A DNA stretch of 64,000 bases from Bacteroides ilei (GCF_900128495.1 NZ_LT635801.1:197997-261996), one strand, 5' to 3'; shown: positions 1 to 9,181, counted from the stretch's first letter. Program-made: numbers and translations. The notes: generated from the letters alone by a model not told the origin.

Positions 1-1
1 A

Positions 2-1393
2 ATGGAGAAGTCCGAGTATGACGGCTCTGATAAGAAAGATGATAATAATAAGGCAGATGGTAACGGTACTGGCAGCAATACCTCTTCCGGTAACGTACCT
101 GCACAGAACTGCAGGCCTTCAAGGAAAAAGGAAACAGCTCCCCGTGCAGAAAAGACCAGGCTGAAGGTGGATAAGGTAGTTGTTCATGAAATAGAAGATT
201 ATTACCAACTCCCGGATGGTGCAAGGCTTATGAACCGTAACGGAATGGCTGATGTGTGGGAATACAGGGTCATAGAACATGTAAGGGCTCATAATGTGGA
301 GCATGTGTACAAGGTGGCGAGGGTAAAGCTTGCCGACGGCACTTTCACAAGCACGATGGAGCATCCCTTGAAAAACCTTGGAGGTATCTTCTCCCCTGAA
401 CTGCTTGCCCGCCTGCTTTGCCTGAAATATGACTTCAGCATGCCTGAGAACAGGCAGATAAGACTGCTTGCAAGAGAAGGCATCCACATAAGCAACACCA
501 CGCTGAACAGCTATATCCATAACGGAATCTCCAGACTAAGGGAGTTTATGGAAGATGTCTTCAAGGAGTTTGTACAACAGGCAAAATACCTTATGGTTGA
601 TGAGACTACCGAACTTGTCGGAGTTGAAACACCGGAAGGTAAGGCTTACAGGAGAAAGTATTTATGGGCTTTCTTTGCAAAACATGTCAAGCTGGTTTAT
701 TATCATTACAATAACGGTAGTAGAGCCTCTGATGTAGCAAAGACCTTCCTTGAGCATTTTATGGGATCTATATCTACAGACGGATATACGGTTTACAGGA
801 TGTTTGACGGAGAAGAATCAAAGGTGCTTCATATAGGATGCTGGACGCACTGCAGAAGGCTGTGGGTTGATGCCTTGCCTTCAGACAGGAGGGCAATGGA
901 CATAATAAATCCTATCGGTGATATGTTCAGAAATGAAGATCTGTTCCGTATGATGAAACTCAGCAGCGGGCAGATTAAGGAAAAAAGACTTAAACTTACA
1001 GGACCTATTCTTGAACGTATCCATCATAAGGTGGTCATGATGATGCAGGATGCGAAGATTATGGCTAACGAACTGATAAGAAAGGCTGCGAACTATACGT
1101 TAAACCAGTGGAAATCCCTGAAAAATATCCTAAAGGACGGTGCAGCGGAAATCTCGAACAACCTCTGTGAGCAAAGGATGAAACCTGTAAAGCTGCTGCT
1201 CAAGAACTGCATGAATATAGGTAGTGAATATGCGGCAGAAAACTCGGCATTCATCTTCTCCCTGATAGAAAGCTGCAAACTTAATGATATAGACCCTCAG
1301 GATTACCTGAAGCACTTGTTTGAATGTATTCTTCATGGTAAGGACTGCGACAAGAAGGCTCTTCTGCCATGTTTTTATAAATCGGAATGTTAA
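2..1393 (+). CDS. tnpC: IS66 transposase TnpC, 5' truncated by window edge
   Basis: This is the C-terminal 463 residues of the DDE transposase of IS66. It aligns without gaps to residues 123-585 of the complete TnpC at 44286-46043, with scattered differences (for example RLREFMEDVF here against KLKEFIGDAF there), so the two copies are diverged relatives rather than a fresh duplication. The ATG at position 2 is an internal Met; the real start lies upstream of the window. The protein cuts and joins the element ends together with the accessory proteins TnpA and TnpB. The reading frame is open, so this copy may be active. Confidence 0.95.
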   Translation: MEKSEYDGSDKKDDNNKADGNGTGSNTSSGNVPAQNCRPSRKKETAPRAEKTRLKVDKVVVHEIEDYYQLPDGARLMNRNGMADVWEYRVIEHVRAHNVEHVYKVARVKLADGTFTSTMEHPLKNLGGIFSPELLARLLCLKYDFSMPENRQIRLLAREGIHISNTTLNSYIHNGISRLREFMEDVFKEFVQQAKYLMVDETTELVGVETPEGKAYRRKYLWAFFAKHVKLVYYHYNNGSRASDVAKTFLEHFMGSISTDGYTVYRMFDGEESKVLHIGCWTHCRRLWVDALPSDRRAMDIINPIGDMFRNEDLFRMMKLSSGQIKEKRLKLTGPILERIHHKVVMMMQDAKIMANELIRKAANYTLNQWKSLKNILKDGAAEISNNLCEQRMKPVKLLLKNCMNIGSEYAAENSAFIFSLIESCKLNDIDPQDYLKHLFECILHGKDCDKKALLPCFYKSEC

Positions 1394-1425
1394 AACAAAA
1401 ATATTTTCTTACGAACTTTTTTATT

Positions 1426-1455
1426 TTATCGGCTGAAAAACAGCCGATAAAATCG
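1426..1455. terminator. IS66 3' hairpin
   Basis: A perfect stem (ATTTTATCGGCTG with CAGCCGATAAAAT) around a short A-rich loop, 33 bases after the tnpC stop. It is flanked by T-rich and A-rich runs and could stop transcription leaving or entering the element. The same hairpin is present at 44227-44256. Confidence 0.7.
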
Positions 1456-1480
1456 TCGTGGCGGAAAATAGAATGGTTAC

Positions 1481-2810
1481 TGGTGCCTATTGTCCGCAGA
1501 TAGGTACTTTTTCCGGCCATATTCGCACCGGTTATAATCAGGAAGAACGGACGTGAAGGAATGTCGGCATCGTTCCTTACACACTGTTTTTCGGGCATCA
1601 GTGGATGTCCCATTTCTTTGGCTTCGAAGATGAAAGGCCGGTCACTTATTTCGGGATAGCAATAAGTGGGGTGGTTGTAAGCGAAATTTCCTAAGGAGCA
1701 TAATGCGTCCAGTTTGCCTACAGCTTCCAGCCAGTTCATTATATATTTCCCATATTGTTTTTTCCAACGTTCGATTCGGACTATCTGCTGGAGTTGGAAA
1801 AACAGGCAGCCTTCCAGTATGACATAAAGAAACTGGTTGTTCCTTAAGTCCAGTCTGTCTAGTTCCTTTGAAAGCCGCTCCAAAGCTTCAGCCGGCGATT
1901 TCCCTTCGATATTCAGAGCGGCTGTCAGGTCCTTCAGCTCTTCCGATTCCCATTGTTCCTGTTTGGCCAGTGAAATCAGCTTGGCATAGGTGTTTAACGA
2001 TTTCAGCTTTTCCCCGAAACTTTCCTGAACAGTGGTAGCGCGTCTGATAATGGCGAAGCTGAGGATTACGAAACACATGAATGAAAGTCCGAGCCATTTG
2101 AAGCTGAAGATTCCTGATAATCCTCCTGCCAGAAGCAACAGGTTGATGACGGGTACTGCCAGAATCATGATCTTGGCCCAAAGCGCATCAGACAGGTAGA
2201 CTGATGTATCGCTCCATTTCCGGATTTCTTCTTCGTCATTCTCTTTTCCCCGTGTAATGGTTCCCGTTATGTAGAATCTTTCTCTGAATTCTTTCCTTTT
2301 GCTCAGATCTTTTACGCTTTCCTGTCTTGATTCTATTCTTTTTTTATCGGTCAGATGGTTGTTGAACCAATGTGCCAGAGCCTTTTTCCCGATTGGGGTG
2401 CAGGTGCGGTCCACGGCTTGAAACAATGACTTCTTGCCGAACAGATCAAGATCGTAGGAATATAGATGATTCGGATTGATGAACTCCTTTCCTTCATCAA
2501 AGGCCGAGTAATCGTTGTCTAGTCCGGCCAATTCGTTTTTGTTCATTTGCTGCCGAGTTTCCAGCCATACCTTCCGATAGAAGAATCGGTTGTGTATCTT
2601 TACCAGGGCCAGGAAGGGGACGAATGTGCAACATATGCTGGCCGTGATGATCCATGCGTCCGCATGAAAGAAATAGATGATACCGGCTATTCCGGCGAGG
2701 AAAAAAAGGACACGGAGCATGCTGATGCGGAAGATTATGCCTTTTGTTTTATGGAGATAGTCTTCGGTTTCGACAATCCGTTGGGTATACCAGTCTTTAG
2801 GATTTTCCAT
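1481..2810 (-). pseudogene. MutS-like membrane ATPase, cut by IS66
   Basis: MutS-family protein of the Bacteroidales type with hydrophobic segments. Starting at 2810 it reads MENPKDWYTQ, has paired membrane segments near residues 29-70 and 212-257, MutS clamp-like helices, and the Walker A motif ITGANMAGKST near residue 430. Coding similarity stops at 1481, a few residues later, where IS66 begins; beyond that the frame runs into transposon sequence. The Walker B, dimer and C-terminal parts (roughly 150 residues in related proteins of about 600) are missing from this side. The fragment has no complete ATPase site and should be non-functional. A TTG-N19-TATTTTTG promoter precedes it. Its role is unknown even when intact; it is not the main mismatch-repair MutS, which lacks membrane segments. 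Confidence 0.85.
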
Positions 2811-2850
2811 ATCAATGAATCTTTTTGTTTTCAGTAAATAAGTTTACCGG

Positions 2851-2880
2851 CAAAAATAGTGAAATGTTCCAGATATTCAA
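2851..2880 (-). promoter_or_regulatory. Bacteroidales promoter of the MutS-like gene
   Basis: On the minus strand there is TTG (2880-2878), 19 bases, then TATTTTTG (2858-2851), matching the TTG-N19-21-TAnnTTTG pattern of the primary sigma factor of Bacteroides. It lies about 40 bases upstream of the ATG at 2810. Confidence 0.65.
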
Positions 2881-2915
2881 ACCGGGGATTTCATCTGTTT
2901 TTTGTTATTGTTGTC

Positions 2916-3000
2916 TTATCACTCTGGTGATAATATCTTATCACTCCAGTGATACGTTATTATCACTCCAATGATAAGGCCTTTTCACCAGAGTGATAAA
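2916..3000. repeat. Four near-palindromes at 22-bp spacing (operator-like array)
   Basis: Four copies of an 18-bp dyad start at 2916, 2938, 2960 and about 2982: TTATCACTCTGGTGATAA, TTATCACTCCAGTGATAC, TTATCACTCCAATGATAA and TTTTCACCAGAGTGATAA. The spacing of 22 bp is about two helical turns, so bound dimers would line up on one DNA face. The array lies 36 bp or more upstream of the promoter at 2851-2880 and downstream of the metY terminator. The interval 2811-3136 holds only this array, the promoter and that terminator. The binding protein is not identified. Confidence 0.8.
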
Positions 3001-3051
3001 ATCAGGTATCCTTATGGTTTTTATATTCCGTACAGTTTCGTATAAAAATGA

Positions 3052-3111
3052 AAAGACGGAGATTTCCCGTTCTTCTTTTCGGAAGATGAGAGGGTAATCT
3101 CCGTCTCTTTG
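3052..3111 (-). terminator. metY terminator
   Basis: The arms AAGACGGAGATT (from 3054) and AATCTCCGTCT (to 3108) form a strong stem just after the metY stop. On the minus strand it is followed by a T-rich run (TTCATTTTTATA). Confidence 0.7.
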
Positions 3112-3136
3112 CGACGTTGTTTCTAGAATTATAGAA

Positions 3137-4420
3137 TCAGACTGTCTGTAATGCCTGGTCCAGGTCGGCTATGATGTCATTTACATTCTCAATACCTACA
3201 GAAAGACGGATCAGGCCTGGAGCCACGCCGGCCTCAATCAGCTGTTCGTCGGTGAGCTGACGGTGTGTATGGCTGGCCGGATGCAGAACACAGGTACGTG
3301 CATCGGCCACATGTGTCACGATGCAGGCCAGTTTCAGGTTATCCATGAATTTCACGGCATCTTCGCGCGTACCTTTGATACCGAAAGCGATTACACCACA
3401 GGAACCGTTAGGAAGGTATTTCTGGGCCAGTTCATAATACTTGTTGCTTTTCAGTCCGCAATAGTTCACCCATTTTACTTTCGGGTTGGCTTCCAGCCAT
3501 TCGGCCACCTTCTGGGCATTTTCGCAGTGACGCGGGACACGCAGGTGCAAGGTTTCAAGTCCCAGGTTGAGCAGGAATGAATTTTGTGGTGAAGGGATTG
3601 ATCCCAGGTCGCGCATGAGCTGGGCGGTCAGCTTGGTTACATATCCCATTTTCCCGAATGCCTTGGTGTAGGTCAGTCCGTGGTACGATTCATCGGGTTG
3701 TGTCATTCCCGGGAACTTGTCGGCGTGAGCGTCCCAGTCGAAGTTACCGCTGTCTACTACGGCGCCTCCTACGCAGCAGGCGTGTCCGTCCATGTATTTG
3801 GTAGTGGAATGGGTGACAATGTCGGCGCCCCATTCAAACGGACGGCAGTTGATCGGAGTAGCGAATGTATTGTCCACTATCAGAGGTACTCCGTGCTTGT
3901 GAGCGATACGTGCGAACTTTTCGATATCGAGTACATTGATGCTCGGGTTTGAGATCGTTTCACCGAACATACATTTTGTGTTGGGTCTGAAAGCCTTGTC
4001 AATTTCCTCTTCCGGAGCGTCCGCATCGATGAATGTACATTCAATGCCCAGTTTTTTCATGGTTACTCCAAAGAGGTTGAATGTCCCGCCGTAAATGGTG
4101 GAAGAGCATACCAGATGGTCGCCGGCTTCGCAGATATTGAATACGGCATAGAAGTTGGCAGCCTGTCCCGATGAAGTAAGCACGGCTCCCACGCCGCCTT
4201 CGAGTGCCGCAATCTTGGCAGCCACCGCATCGTTTGTCGGGTTCTGCAGGCGGGTATAGAAATAGCCGGTATCTTTCAGGTCAAACAGCCGTGCCATCTG
4301 TTCGCTGTCGTCGTATTTGAATGTCGTACTTTGATAGATGGGAAGTACACGGGGCTCACCGTTTTTAGGAGTCCATCCTGCCTGTACGCAGAGTGTTTCT
4401 TTGCTGAATTTATTTTCCAT
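3137..4420 (-). CDS. metY: O-acetylhomoserine sulfhydrylase (PLP enzyme)
   Basis: A cytosolic pyridoxal-phosphate enzyme of the Cys/Met metabolism family that makes homocysteine from O-acetylhomoserine and sulfide. At 427 residues it has the full family length. Visible features are the cofactor-binding SSGQAAN (83-89), Y107-x-GGTFNL, DNTFATP (183-189) and the Schiff-base lysine in HSTTKYMDGH (K208). A close alternative is O-acetylserine or O-succinylhomoserine specificity, but the length and the TxNPT segment favour MetY. It stands alone, with its own terminator, and is divergent from the thioesterase gene across a 120-bp gap. Confidence 0.93.
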   Translation of the reverse strand: MENKFSKETLCVQAGWTPKNGEPRVLPIYQSTTFKYDDSEQMARLFDLKDTGYFYTRLQNPTNDAVAAKIAALEGGVGAVLTSSGQAANFYAVFNICEAGDHLVCSSTIYGGTFNLFGVTMKKLGIECTFIDADAPEEEIDKAFRPNTKCMFGETISNPSINVLDIEKFARIAHKHGVPLIVDNTFATPINCRPFEWGADIVTHSTTKYMDGHACCVGGAVVDSGNFDWDAHADKFPGMTQPDESYHGLTYTKAFGKMGYVTKLTAQLMRDLGSIPSPQNSFLLNLGLETLHLRVPRHCENAQKVAEWLEANPKVKWVNYCGLKSNKYYELAQKYLPNGSCGVIAFGIKGTREDAVKFMDNLKLACIVTHVADARTCVLHPASHTHRQLTDEQLIEAGVAPGLIRLSVGIENVNDIIADLDQALQTV

Positions 4421-4508
4421 TGAATCTCTTTTTATAGTTTGTCAATTTATTTAGCGCAAAAGTAACAAATTATTCTTTTTGCCGGTTCGTTATTTAGTTG
4501 AAAAGCGC

Positions 4509-4516
4509 TATATTTG
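4509..4516 (+). promoter_or_regulatory. -7 box for the thioesterase gene
   Basis: TATATTTG fits TAnnTTTG 28 bases upstream of the ATG at 4544. No well-spaced TTG element is seen. On the opposite strand CAAAAGTA (4457-4464) gives a similar box, TACTTTTG, for metY. Confidence 0.45.
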
Positions 4517-4543
4517 AGAATACACTAACAAATACTTTTATAT

Positions 4544-4999
4544 ATGGCAGATGATGTGAAATTCAGGCATGTGTTGCCTGTCCAGATCCGTTTCAGTGAT
4601 GTCGACCAGTATGGGCATATGAACAATTCTTCTTATTTTTCCCTTTACGACCTGGCCAAGACATCCTATATACGTGAAGTTTTCGGTGAAAGGGATTGGA
4701 AAGAGCTGGGTATTGTGGTGGCTAATATCAACGCCGATTTCCTGGCTCCGGTATTTTTCTCGGATGAGCTGGAAATAGAGACTACCGTAATTCATTTAGG
4801 ACATAAAAGTTTTACGTTGCTGCAGCGTGCCTATAACAAGGCGAGCGGGGTGTTGAAATGCCAGTGCCGTACGGTGATGGTAGGATATGACATTCTGACA
4901 AAAGAGCCGGTAGATCTGCCGGACGATTTCAAGGAGGCGGTATGCAGGTATGAAGAGAAGACGTTGGAGGAACTTTCGCAGCCGATAGAAAACAGGTGA
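4544..4999 (+). CDS. Acyl-CoA thioesterase, hot-dog fold (4HBT/YbgC-like)
   Basis: A 151-residue single hot-dog domain, the normal size for this family. The family catalytic pattern D-x-Y-G-H-x-N is present at 21-27 (DQYGHMN), followed by NSSYFSLYDLAK and the DELEIET strand. Such proteins hydrolyse acyl-CoA or acyl-ACP thioesters as tetramers or dimers in the cytosol; the substrate cannot be told from the sequence. It is a single gene with its own promoter box, convergent with the alcohol dehydrogenase gene. Confidence 0.85.
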   Translation: MADDVKFRHVLPVQIRFSDVDQYGHMNNSSYFSLYDLAKTSYIREVFGERDWKELGIVVANINADFLAPVFFSDELEIETTVIHLGHKSFTLLQRAYNKASGVLKCQCRTVMVGYDILTKEPVDLPDDFKEAVCRYEEKTLEELSQPIENR

Positions 5000-5025
5000 A
5001 GGTTTTCCGGTCTATACAAAAAAAG

Positions 5026-5060
5026 TGGAGGAGGAATCCGGATGTCCGGGTCCCTCCTCT
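5026..5060 (-). terminator. Terminator between thioesterase and alcohol dehydrogenase genes
   Basis: The stem is GGAGGAGG with CCTCCTC around an inner TCCGG/CCGGA hairpin. On the minus strand it is followed by ACTTTTTTTG, so it best serves the alcohol dehydrogenase transcript; the plus-strand side lacks a T-run. Confidence 0.7.
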
Positions 5061-5081
5061 GCTTTATCTGTATATTGTATC

Positions 5082-6254
5082 TTATTTGTATGATTTCTGG
5101 TAGATGGCCAGTACCTCTTCATCGGTCAGCGGACGCGGGTCAAGCGTGAAGAGTGCTCCCATGGTATGGCGTGCATTCTGTACCATTGTAGGGAAATCTT
5201 CTTCCTTCAACCCCCACTCACTCAGTTTGAGGCCGTATACATGACATTCCTTCTGCATGCGTACCAAGGCTTCGATAAAGTCGCTCGGGCGGTTGCTCTT
5301 CTGCTGTGTCATCACTTCGGCCATCTTCATGTAACGTTTCATGCAGTCATTGCGGAAGGTTTCGAAGTAGGCTTCGCTGATGGCAATCAGTCCGGCACCG
5401 TGCGGAAGTTCGGGGTGCATGGCACTCATGGCATGTTCCATGGAGTGCTCGGAAATACAGCTGGAAGTAGATTCTACCAGGCCGGCAAGCGTGCTTGCCA
5501 AGGCAACCTTGGCACGTGCCTTCAGGTTGCGTCCGTCGTTGACGGCTACAGGCAAGTACTTATATAATAATCTGATAGCTTCCAAGGCAAAGAGGTCGCT
5601 GACCGGAGTGGCACAATTGGCAATGAAACCTTCGGCAGCATGGAAGAAGGCGTCAAAGCCTTGCATGGCCGTAAACCGGGCTGGAATGGAAACCATCAGT
5701 TCCGGGTCGATGATGGAAAGGGTAGGGAAGGTATACTGGTTTCCATAGCCGATCTTTTCCTGTTTCTCTTCGTTGGTGATTACTGCCCAAGGATCGGCTT
5801 CCGTACCTGTCCCCGCCGTTGTAGGGATAGCCACGATAGGCAGCGCCTTGCTGATGGTACGTCCTTTTCCCGTACCGCCGCTTACATAATCCCAAAAGTC
5901 GCCGTTGTTGCATGCCATGACTGCAATGGCCTTGGCCGAGTCGATACTGCTTCCTCCGCCCAGACCGATAATGAAGTCACATCCCTGTTCGCGGCAGATG
6001 GCTGCTGCGTCCATAACATGTTGTTTCATCGGGTTCGGCTGGATTTTGTCGTAGACAATGGCTGCCGTATCGTTTTCCGACAACAGGTTGATGACTTTGT
6101 CCAGATATCCGTATTTCTTCATGGAAGTGCCGGCGGATATTACGATCATCGCCTTTTTGCCGGGAAGAGTCTCTGTAGCTAGTTTCTTGATCTCACCACA
6201 TCCAAACAAAATCTTGGTTGGAATGTGCAAACTGAAAATTGGGTTCGAATTCAT
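5082..6254 (-). CDS. Iron-containing alcohol dehydrogenase
   Basis: A 390-residue cytosolic NAD(P)-dependent dehydrogenase of the group III (butanol dehydrogenase-like) family, of full length. The nucleotide-binding GLGGGSSIDSAKA lies near residue 100. The metal site is seen in the FDAFFHAAEGF and HSMEHAMSAMHPELPHG segments, which supply the Asp and His ligands. The C-terminus is complete. It probably reduces short-chain aldehydes to alcohols; the substrate is not determined. A TATATTTG box on the minus strand (6293-6286) lies 32 bases before the ATG. Confidence 0.9.
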   Translation of the reverse strand: MNSNPIFSLHIPTKILFGCGEIKKLATETLPGKKAMIVISAGTSMKKYGYLDKVINLLSENDTAAIVYDKIQPNPMKQHVMDAAAICREQGCDFIIGLGGGSSIDSAKAIAVMACNNGDFWDYVSGGTGKGRTISKALPIVAIPTTAGTGTEADPWAVITNEEKQEKIGYGNQYTFPTLSIIDPELMVSIPARFTAMQGFDAFFHAAEGFIANCATPVSDLFALEAIRLLYKYLPVAVNDGRNLKARAKVALASTLAGLVESTSSCISEHSMEHAMSAMHPELPHGAGLIAISEAYFETFRNDCMKRYMKMAEVMTQQKSNRPSDFIEALVRMQKECHVYGLKLSEWGLKEEDFPTMVQNARHTMGALFTLDPRPLTDEEVLAIYQKSYK

Positions 6255-6327
6255 GATATCTCTACATTTAAAGTTTGTATTTTTTCAAATATACAAAGAA
6301 AAACTTTTTTCTGTTTAAGTGTTATGT

Positions 6328-6335
6328 TAATTTTG
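6328..6335 (+). promoter_or_regulatory. -7 box upstream of the amidase gene
   Basis: TAATTTTG fits TAnnTTTG. It lies about 107 bases before the ATG at 6442, leaving an AT-rich leader. No convincing TTG element is seen at the right distance. Confidence 0.4.
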
Positions 6336-6441
6336 TATGTGAAGAATCAAGAAATGTTCATATTTGTAAAATGCGGATGAACAATCGGGGTAATTATGTG
6401 TTTAACAACAAAGAACTGATAACCTTTTAAAAATATGGATT

Positions 6442-7527
6442 ATGAAAATGAAGACGATTGCATTATGGATGGCCGGCGTTGCGGCTTTCCTTTCTCTGCC
6501 TTCCGCATCGGCCTGTACAGGCATCACGCTGACTACAAGTGGAAATGCACGTGTAGTGGCGCGTACCATCGAATGGGGAGGGACTAATCTGAACAGTCAG
6601 TATGTCATTGTGCCAAGGGGGTATCAGCAGCAGTCGTGGCTGTCTGACGGTACGACCGATGGAATGAAGTTTACCTCGCGGTACGGCTATGTAGGACTTG
6701 CCGTAAATCAGAAGGAATTTGTGGCTGAAGGGCTGAATGAGAAGGGGCTTTCGGCAGGATTGTTCTATTTCCCCGGATACGGAAAATATCCTGCTTCTTC
6801 CGCTGCGGAAAAATCTGTCACTATCGCCGACCTGCAACTGGTTTCCTGGATTCTGGGAGAATGTGAAACGGTCGATGAAGTGAAGGAGGCTGTCTCGAAG
6901 GTAAAGGTGACCACTATCGATCCGAGGGCTTCTACCGTTCACTGGCGTTTTACCGACAAGTCGAACCGTCAGATCGTATTGGAGTATATCGATGGCCAGG
7001 CTGTATTCTATGACAATCCGTTGGGAGTACTTACCAACTCTCCCGACCTTAAATGGCAGCTTACGAACCTGAACAACTACGTGAACCTTTATCCGGGTTC
7101 GGCAGCCGCACAGCAGTTTGATGCACTTGAACTCCGCTCTTTCGGTGTGGGCAGCGGCTTCCTGGGATTACCCGGCGATATCACTCCTCCGTCACGGTTT
7201 GTACGTGCAGCCTTTTATCAGGCTACGGCACCCCGTTATGACACAACAGAGGAGGCTGTTCTGGAAGGCTTCCAGATTCTGCGCAATTTTGATATACCTA
7301 TCGGCGCCGAATTCGACAAAGGGACAAAACCGGCCGATATACCGAGTGCCACACAGTGGACAGCGGCAGCCGACATGCAGGAACTGAAGCTGTATTACAG
7401 TACCATGTATAACAGTGCCATCCGCTGCTTTGACCTTAAGACAATCAATTTTGCCAAAGTGAAATACCGTGCCGAACCGTTGGATAAAGTCACTCGTCAG
7501 CCTATTCAGACCATAACGGTGAAATGA
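6442..7527 (+). CDS. Linear amide C-N hydrolase, choloylglycine hydrolase/PVA family
   Basis: A secreted Ntn-hydrolase of 361 residues. The signal peptide (1-24) ends at ASA and the next residue is the Cys nucleophile (C25 in ACTGITL), so cleavage exposes the catalytic N-terminal Cys as the family requires. ARTIEWG follows with the active-site Arg; this position is Glu here, where many bile salt hydrolases have Asp. Later FYDNPLGVLTNSPDLKWQL and RFVRAAFY match the conserved Asn and Arg regions. Bacteroides members deconjugate bile salts, but penicillin V acylase or acyl-homoserine lactone acylase activity is also possible. The gene stands alone and ends at a strong shared terminator. Confidence 0.88.
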   Translation: MKMKTIALWMAGVAAFLSLPSASACTGITLTTSGNARVVARTIEWGGTNLNSQYVIVPRGYQQQSWLSDGTTDGMKFTSRYGYVGLAVNQKEFVAEGLNEKGLSAGLFYFPGYGKYPASSAAEKSVTIADLQLVSWILGECETVDEVKEAVSKVKVTTIDPRASTVHWRFTDKSNRQIVLEYIDGQAVFYDNPLGVLTNSPDLKWQLTNLNNYVNLYPGSAAAQQFDALELRSFGVGSGFLGLPGDITPPSRFVRAAFYQATAPRYDTTEEAVLEGFQILRNFDIPIGAEFDKGTKPADIPSATQWTAAADMQELKLYYSTMYNSAIRCFDLKTINFAKVKYRAEPLDKVTRQPIQTITVK

Positions 7528-7553
7528 TTCGGTTTACATAGATGAAATTATAG

Positions 7554-7591
7554 AAGGACTGCCGGAGAAGAAGTCTCCCGGCAGTCCTTTT
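7554..7591. terminator. Bidirectional terminator
   Basis: AAGGACTGCCGGGAGA-type stem (AGGACTGCCGGAGA with TCTCCCGGCAGTCCT) followed by TTTTTTA on the plus strand. It lies between the convergent amidase gene and efflux operon. Confidence 0.85.
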
Positions 7592-7615
7592 TTATAACAA
7601 AGGTTGGTGTATTTC

Positions 7616-9178
7616 TTATCGGCCTGCCCTGACTACAATGGCATATAGTTTCCTGACCCCTCCGGCAATCTCTCTCCGCCAGAAGCGGTAGCAGATAATG
7701 ATGATAAGGAGTATGGTTCCTGTAATACAGATCCATCCGAACAGTTCCCGAAGACTGGTCAGGGTGGTCTGTGTCAACAGTTCGGCATAGAGCTGTTTGA
7801 CCGAGACATTGGGCGACCATATCTGCAACTGGTCCATGTCCCGGCTGAGAATACCCAGTTTGTCCTGCTGCAGATGGCGCATGCATCGGTTCAATATTCC
7901 GGTTCCGAGCGGAGTGGCGATACTGGTGCGGATAAAGCCCAGTATGCACAGCCCTTGGAAAAAGTGTTGGAACGGTACGCTTTTTGCCACATAAATGGTC
8001 AGGGCGATATAAAGGATTCCGTGTCCTATTCCTCGCAGGTAATCGGGCAGGTAAAGGCTCTCGATATTCAGGTCCGGATAAATGAGGAAATACATGTAAT
8101 ATTCGTAGATTACCAGCAGGAAGAAGCCTACAAATATAAGGAGCTTGAATCCTTTATGCAGTACCGCCTGGCGGTAAAATACGATGCCTGCCCCTGTGAG
8201 AATCCCCGCAAAGACAAACCAGTTGAGCGAAATGGCGTTAAGGGCGTCATATTGCAGGATAGACCGCATGAACAAGGTTTCCAGGACCGATGAACTGGTG
8301 AGGTAGAAACACAACATCAGGAACAGGAACAGGATTACCGGGAAATTCTTGTACCGGAATACCTGTGGTTCGATATACGGACGGCGTATGCACGTCATCC
8401 GGTTGATGTTCAGCATCAGCGTTATTACGGTAATGACGATACTGGCCCTGATTTCGGAACTGTCCAGCCAGTCGTAATACTCACCGTAAATACATACATA
8501 TACGATAGAGAACAGGAAAATGGTCCATAGTGCGGCACCGATCCAGTCAATGCCATAGAGAGGCTTTTTCCTGAAAACACGGATAGGGCGTGTAAAGAAA
8601 TAGATGCATGCCCACACAATGATCAGCAGTCCGATAACCAGCCAGTGCATATAGTGCCAGTTGGCCATATCGGAGATATAGGTCGATATCAGACCCGAAA
8701 CCTGGATACTTTCCAGTACTACGATATAAATAACCGGATAGAATACCGAGAAGTTTCCCGAAGGGGTGACGCTGAGCCGGATGTTGGAAAAACATTCGAA
8801 TGTACCCCACATACGGAAAAATCCCGAGATGAAACAGGTTACCACCAGTACGGCAAGGTTGGTGGTATGCATCGTTATCAGGTTACAGGCTATCAGCACC
8901 GGGCAGACCGTGAGCAGGATATAGCGGGTCATGAAGCGGAATTTCAGCCGGAACAGAATCGGGAAAATGATGGTCATTCCGATGAATGAGGAATAGCCCG
9001 CCATCATGATGTCTTCATTGAGCCAGCCCAATGAGCTCGACATCTGTACAGCAGTAGGGAGAAATACCCCTCCGTTAAGCTGGAATACCACTGCAAAGAA
9101 CAAGGAAAGGGCCATACATACCGGTGTGGGCAGGAATTCCTTGAAATGCAGGATCCGGGGACGTTCTTCTGTGGCCAT
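7616..9178 (-). CDS. MFS efflux permease, EmrB/DHA2-like
   Basis: A 520-residue inner-membrane protein with about 14 hydrophobic segments spread over its length and no extracytoplasmic domain, the size of DHA2-type drug:proton antiporters. It is the last gene of a three-gene minus-strand operon (outer-membrane channel, HlyD adaptor, permease), only 3 bases after the adaptor gene. That order is typical of EmrAB-TolC tripartite pumps in Bacteroides. The sequence family in Bacteroidales is divergent, and the transported compound cannot be predicted. Confidence 0.85.
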   Translation of the reverse strand: MATEERPRILHFKEFLPTPVCMALSLFFAVVFQLNGGVFLPTAVQMSSSLGWLNEDIMMAGYSSFIGMTIIFPILFRLKFRFMTRYILLTVCPVLIACNLITMHTTNLAVLVVTCFISGFFRMWGTFECFSNIRLSVTPSGNFSVFYPVIYIVVLESIQVSGLISTYISDMANWHYMHWLVIGLLIIVWACIYFFTRPIRVFRKKPLYGIDWIGAALWTIFLFSIVYVCIYGEYYDWLDSSEIRASIVITVITLMLNINRMTCIRRPYIEPQVFRYKNFPVILFLFLMLCFYLTSSSVLETLFMRSILQYDALNAISLNWFVFAGILTGAGIVFYRQAVLHKGFKLLIFVGFFLLVIYEYYMYFLIYPDLNIESLYLPDYLRGIGHGILYIALTIYVAKSVPFQHFFQGLCILGFIRTSIATPLGTGILNRCMRHLQQDKLGILSRDMDQLQIWSPNVSVKQLYAELLTQTTLTSLRELFGWICITGTILLIIIICYRFWRREIAGGVRKLYAIVVRAGR

Positions 9179-9181
9179 GAT

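Larger units (their letters stand above)
1..1480 (+). mobile_element. IS66-family element, right part only
   Basis: The window opens inside an IS66 element. The element's end is at 1480: read inward it begins GTAACCATTCTATTTTCCGC, which matches the ends of the complete copy at 44199-46923. A hairpin (1426-1455) lies between the transposase stop and the end, as in the other copy. The sequence switches at 1481 directly into a MutS-like reading frame on the other strand, so the insertion point is clear. The tnpA and tnpB genes and the other end lie outside the window, so the target duplication cannot be checked. Confidence 0.95.

Noticed and set aside
2916..3000. CRISPR-like regular repeats
   Set aside because: Repeat units are themselves palindromes with 4-bp gaps and no unique spacers, and no cas genes are near.
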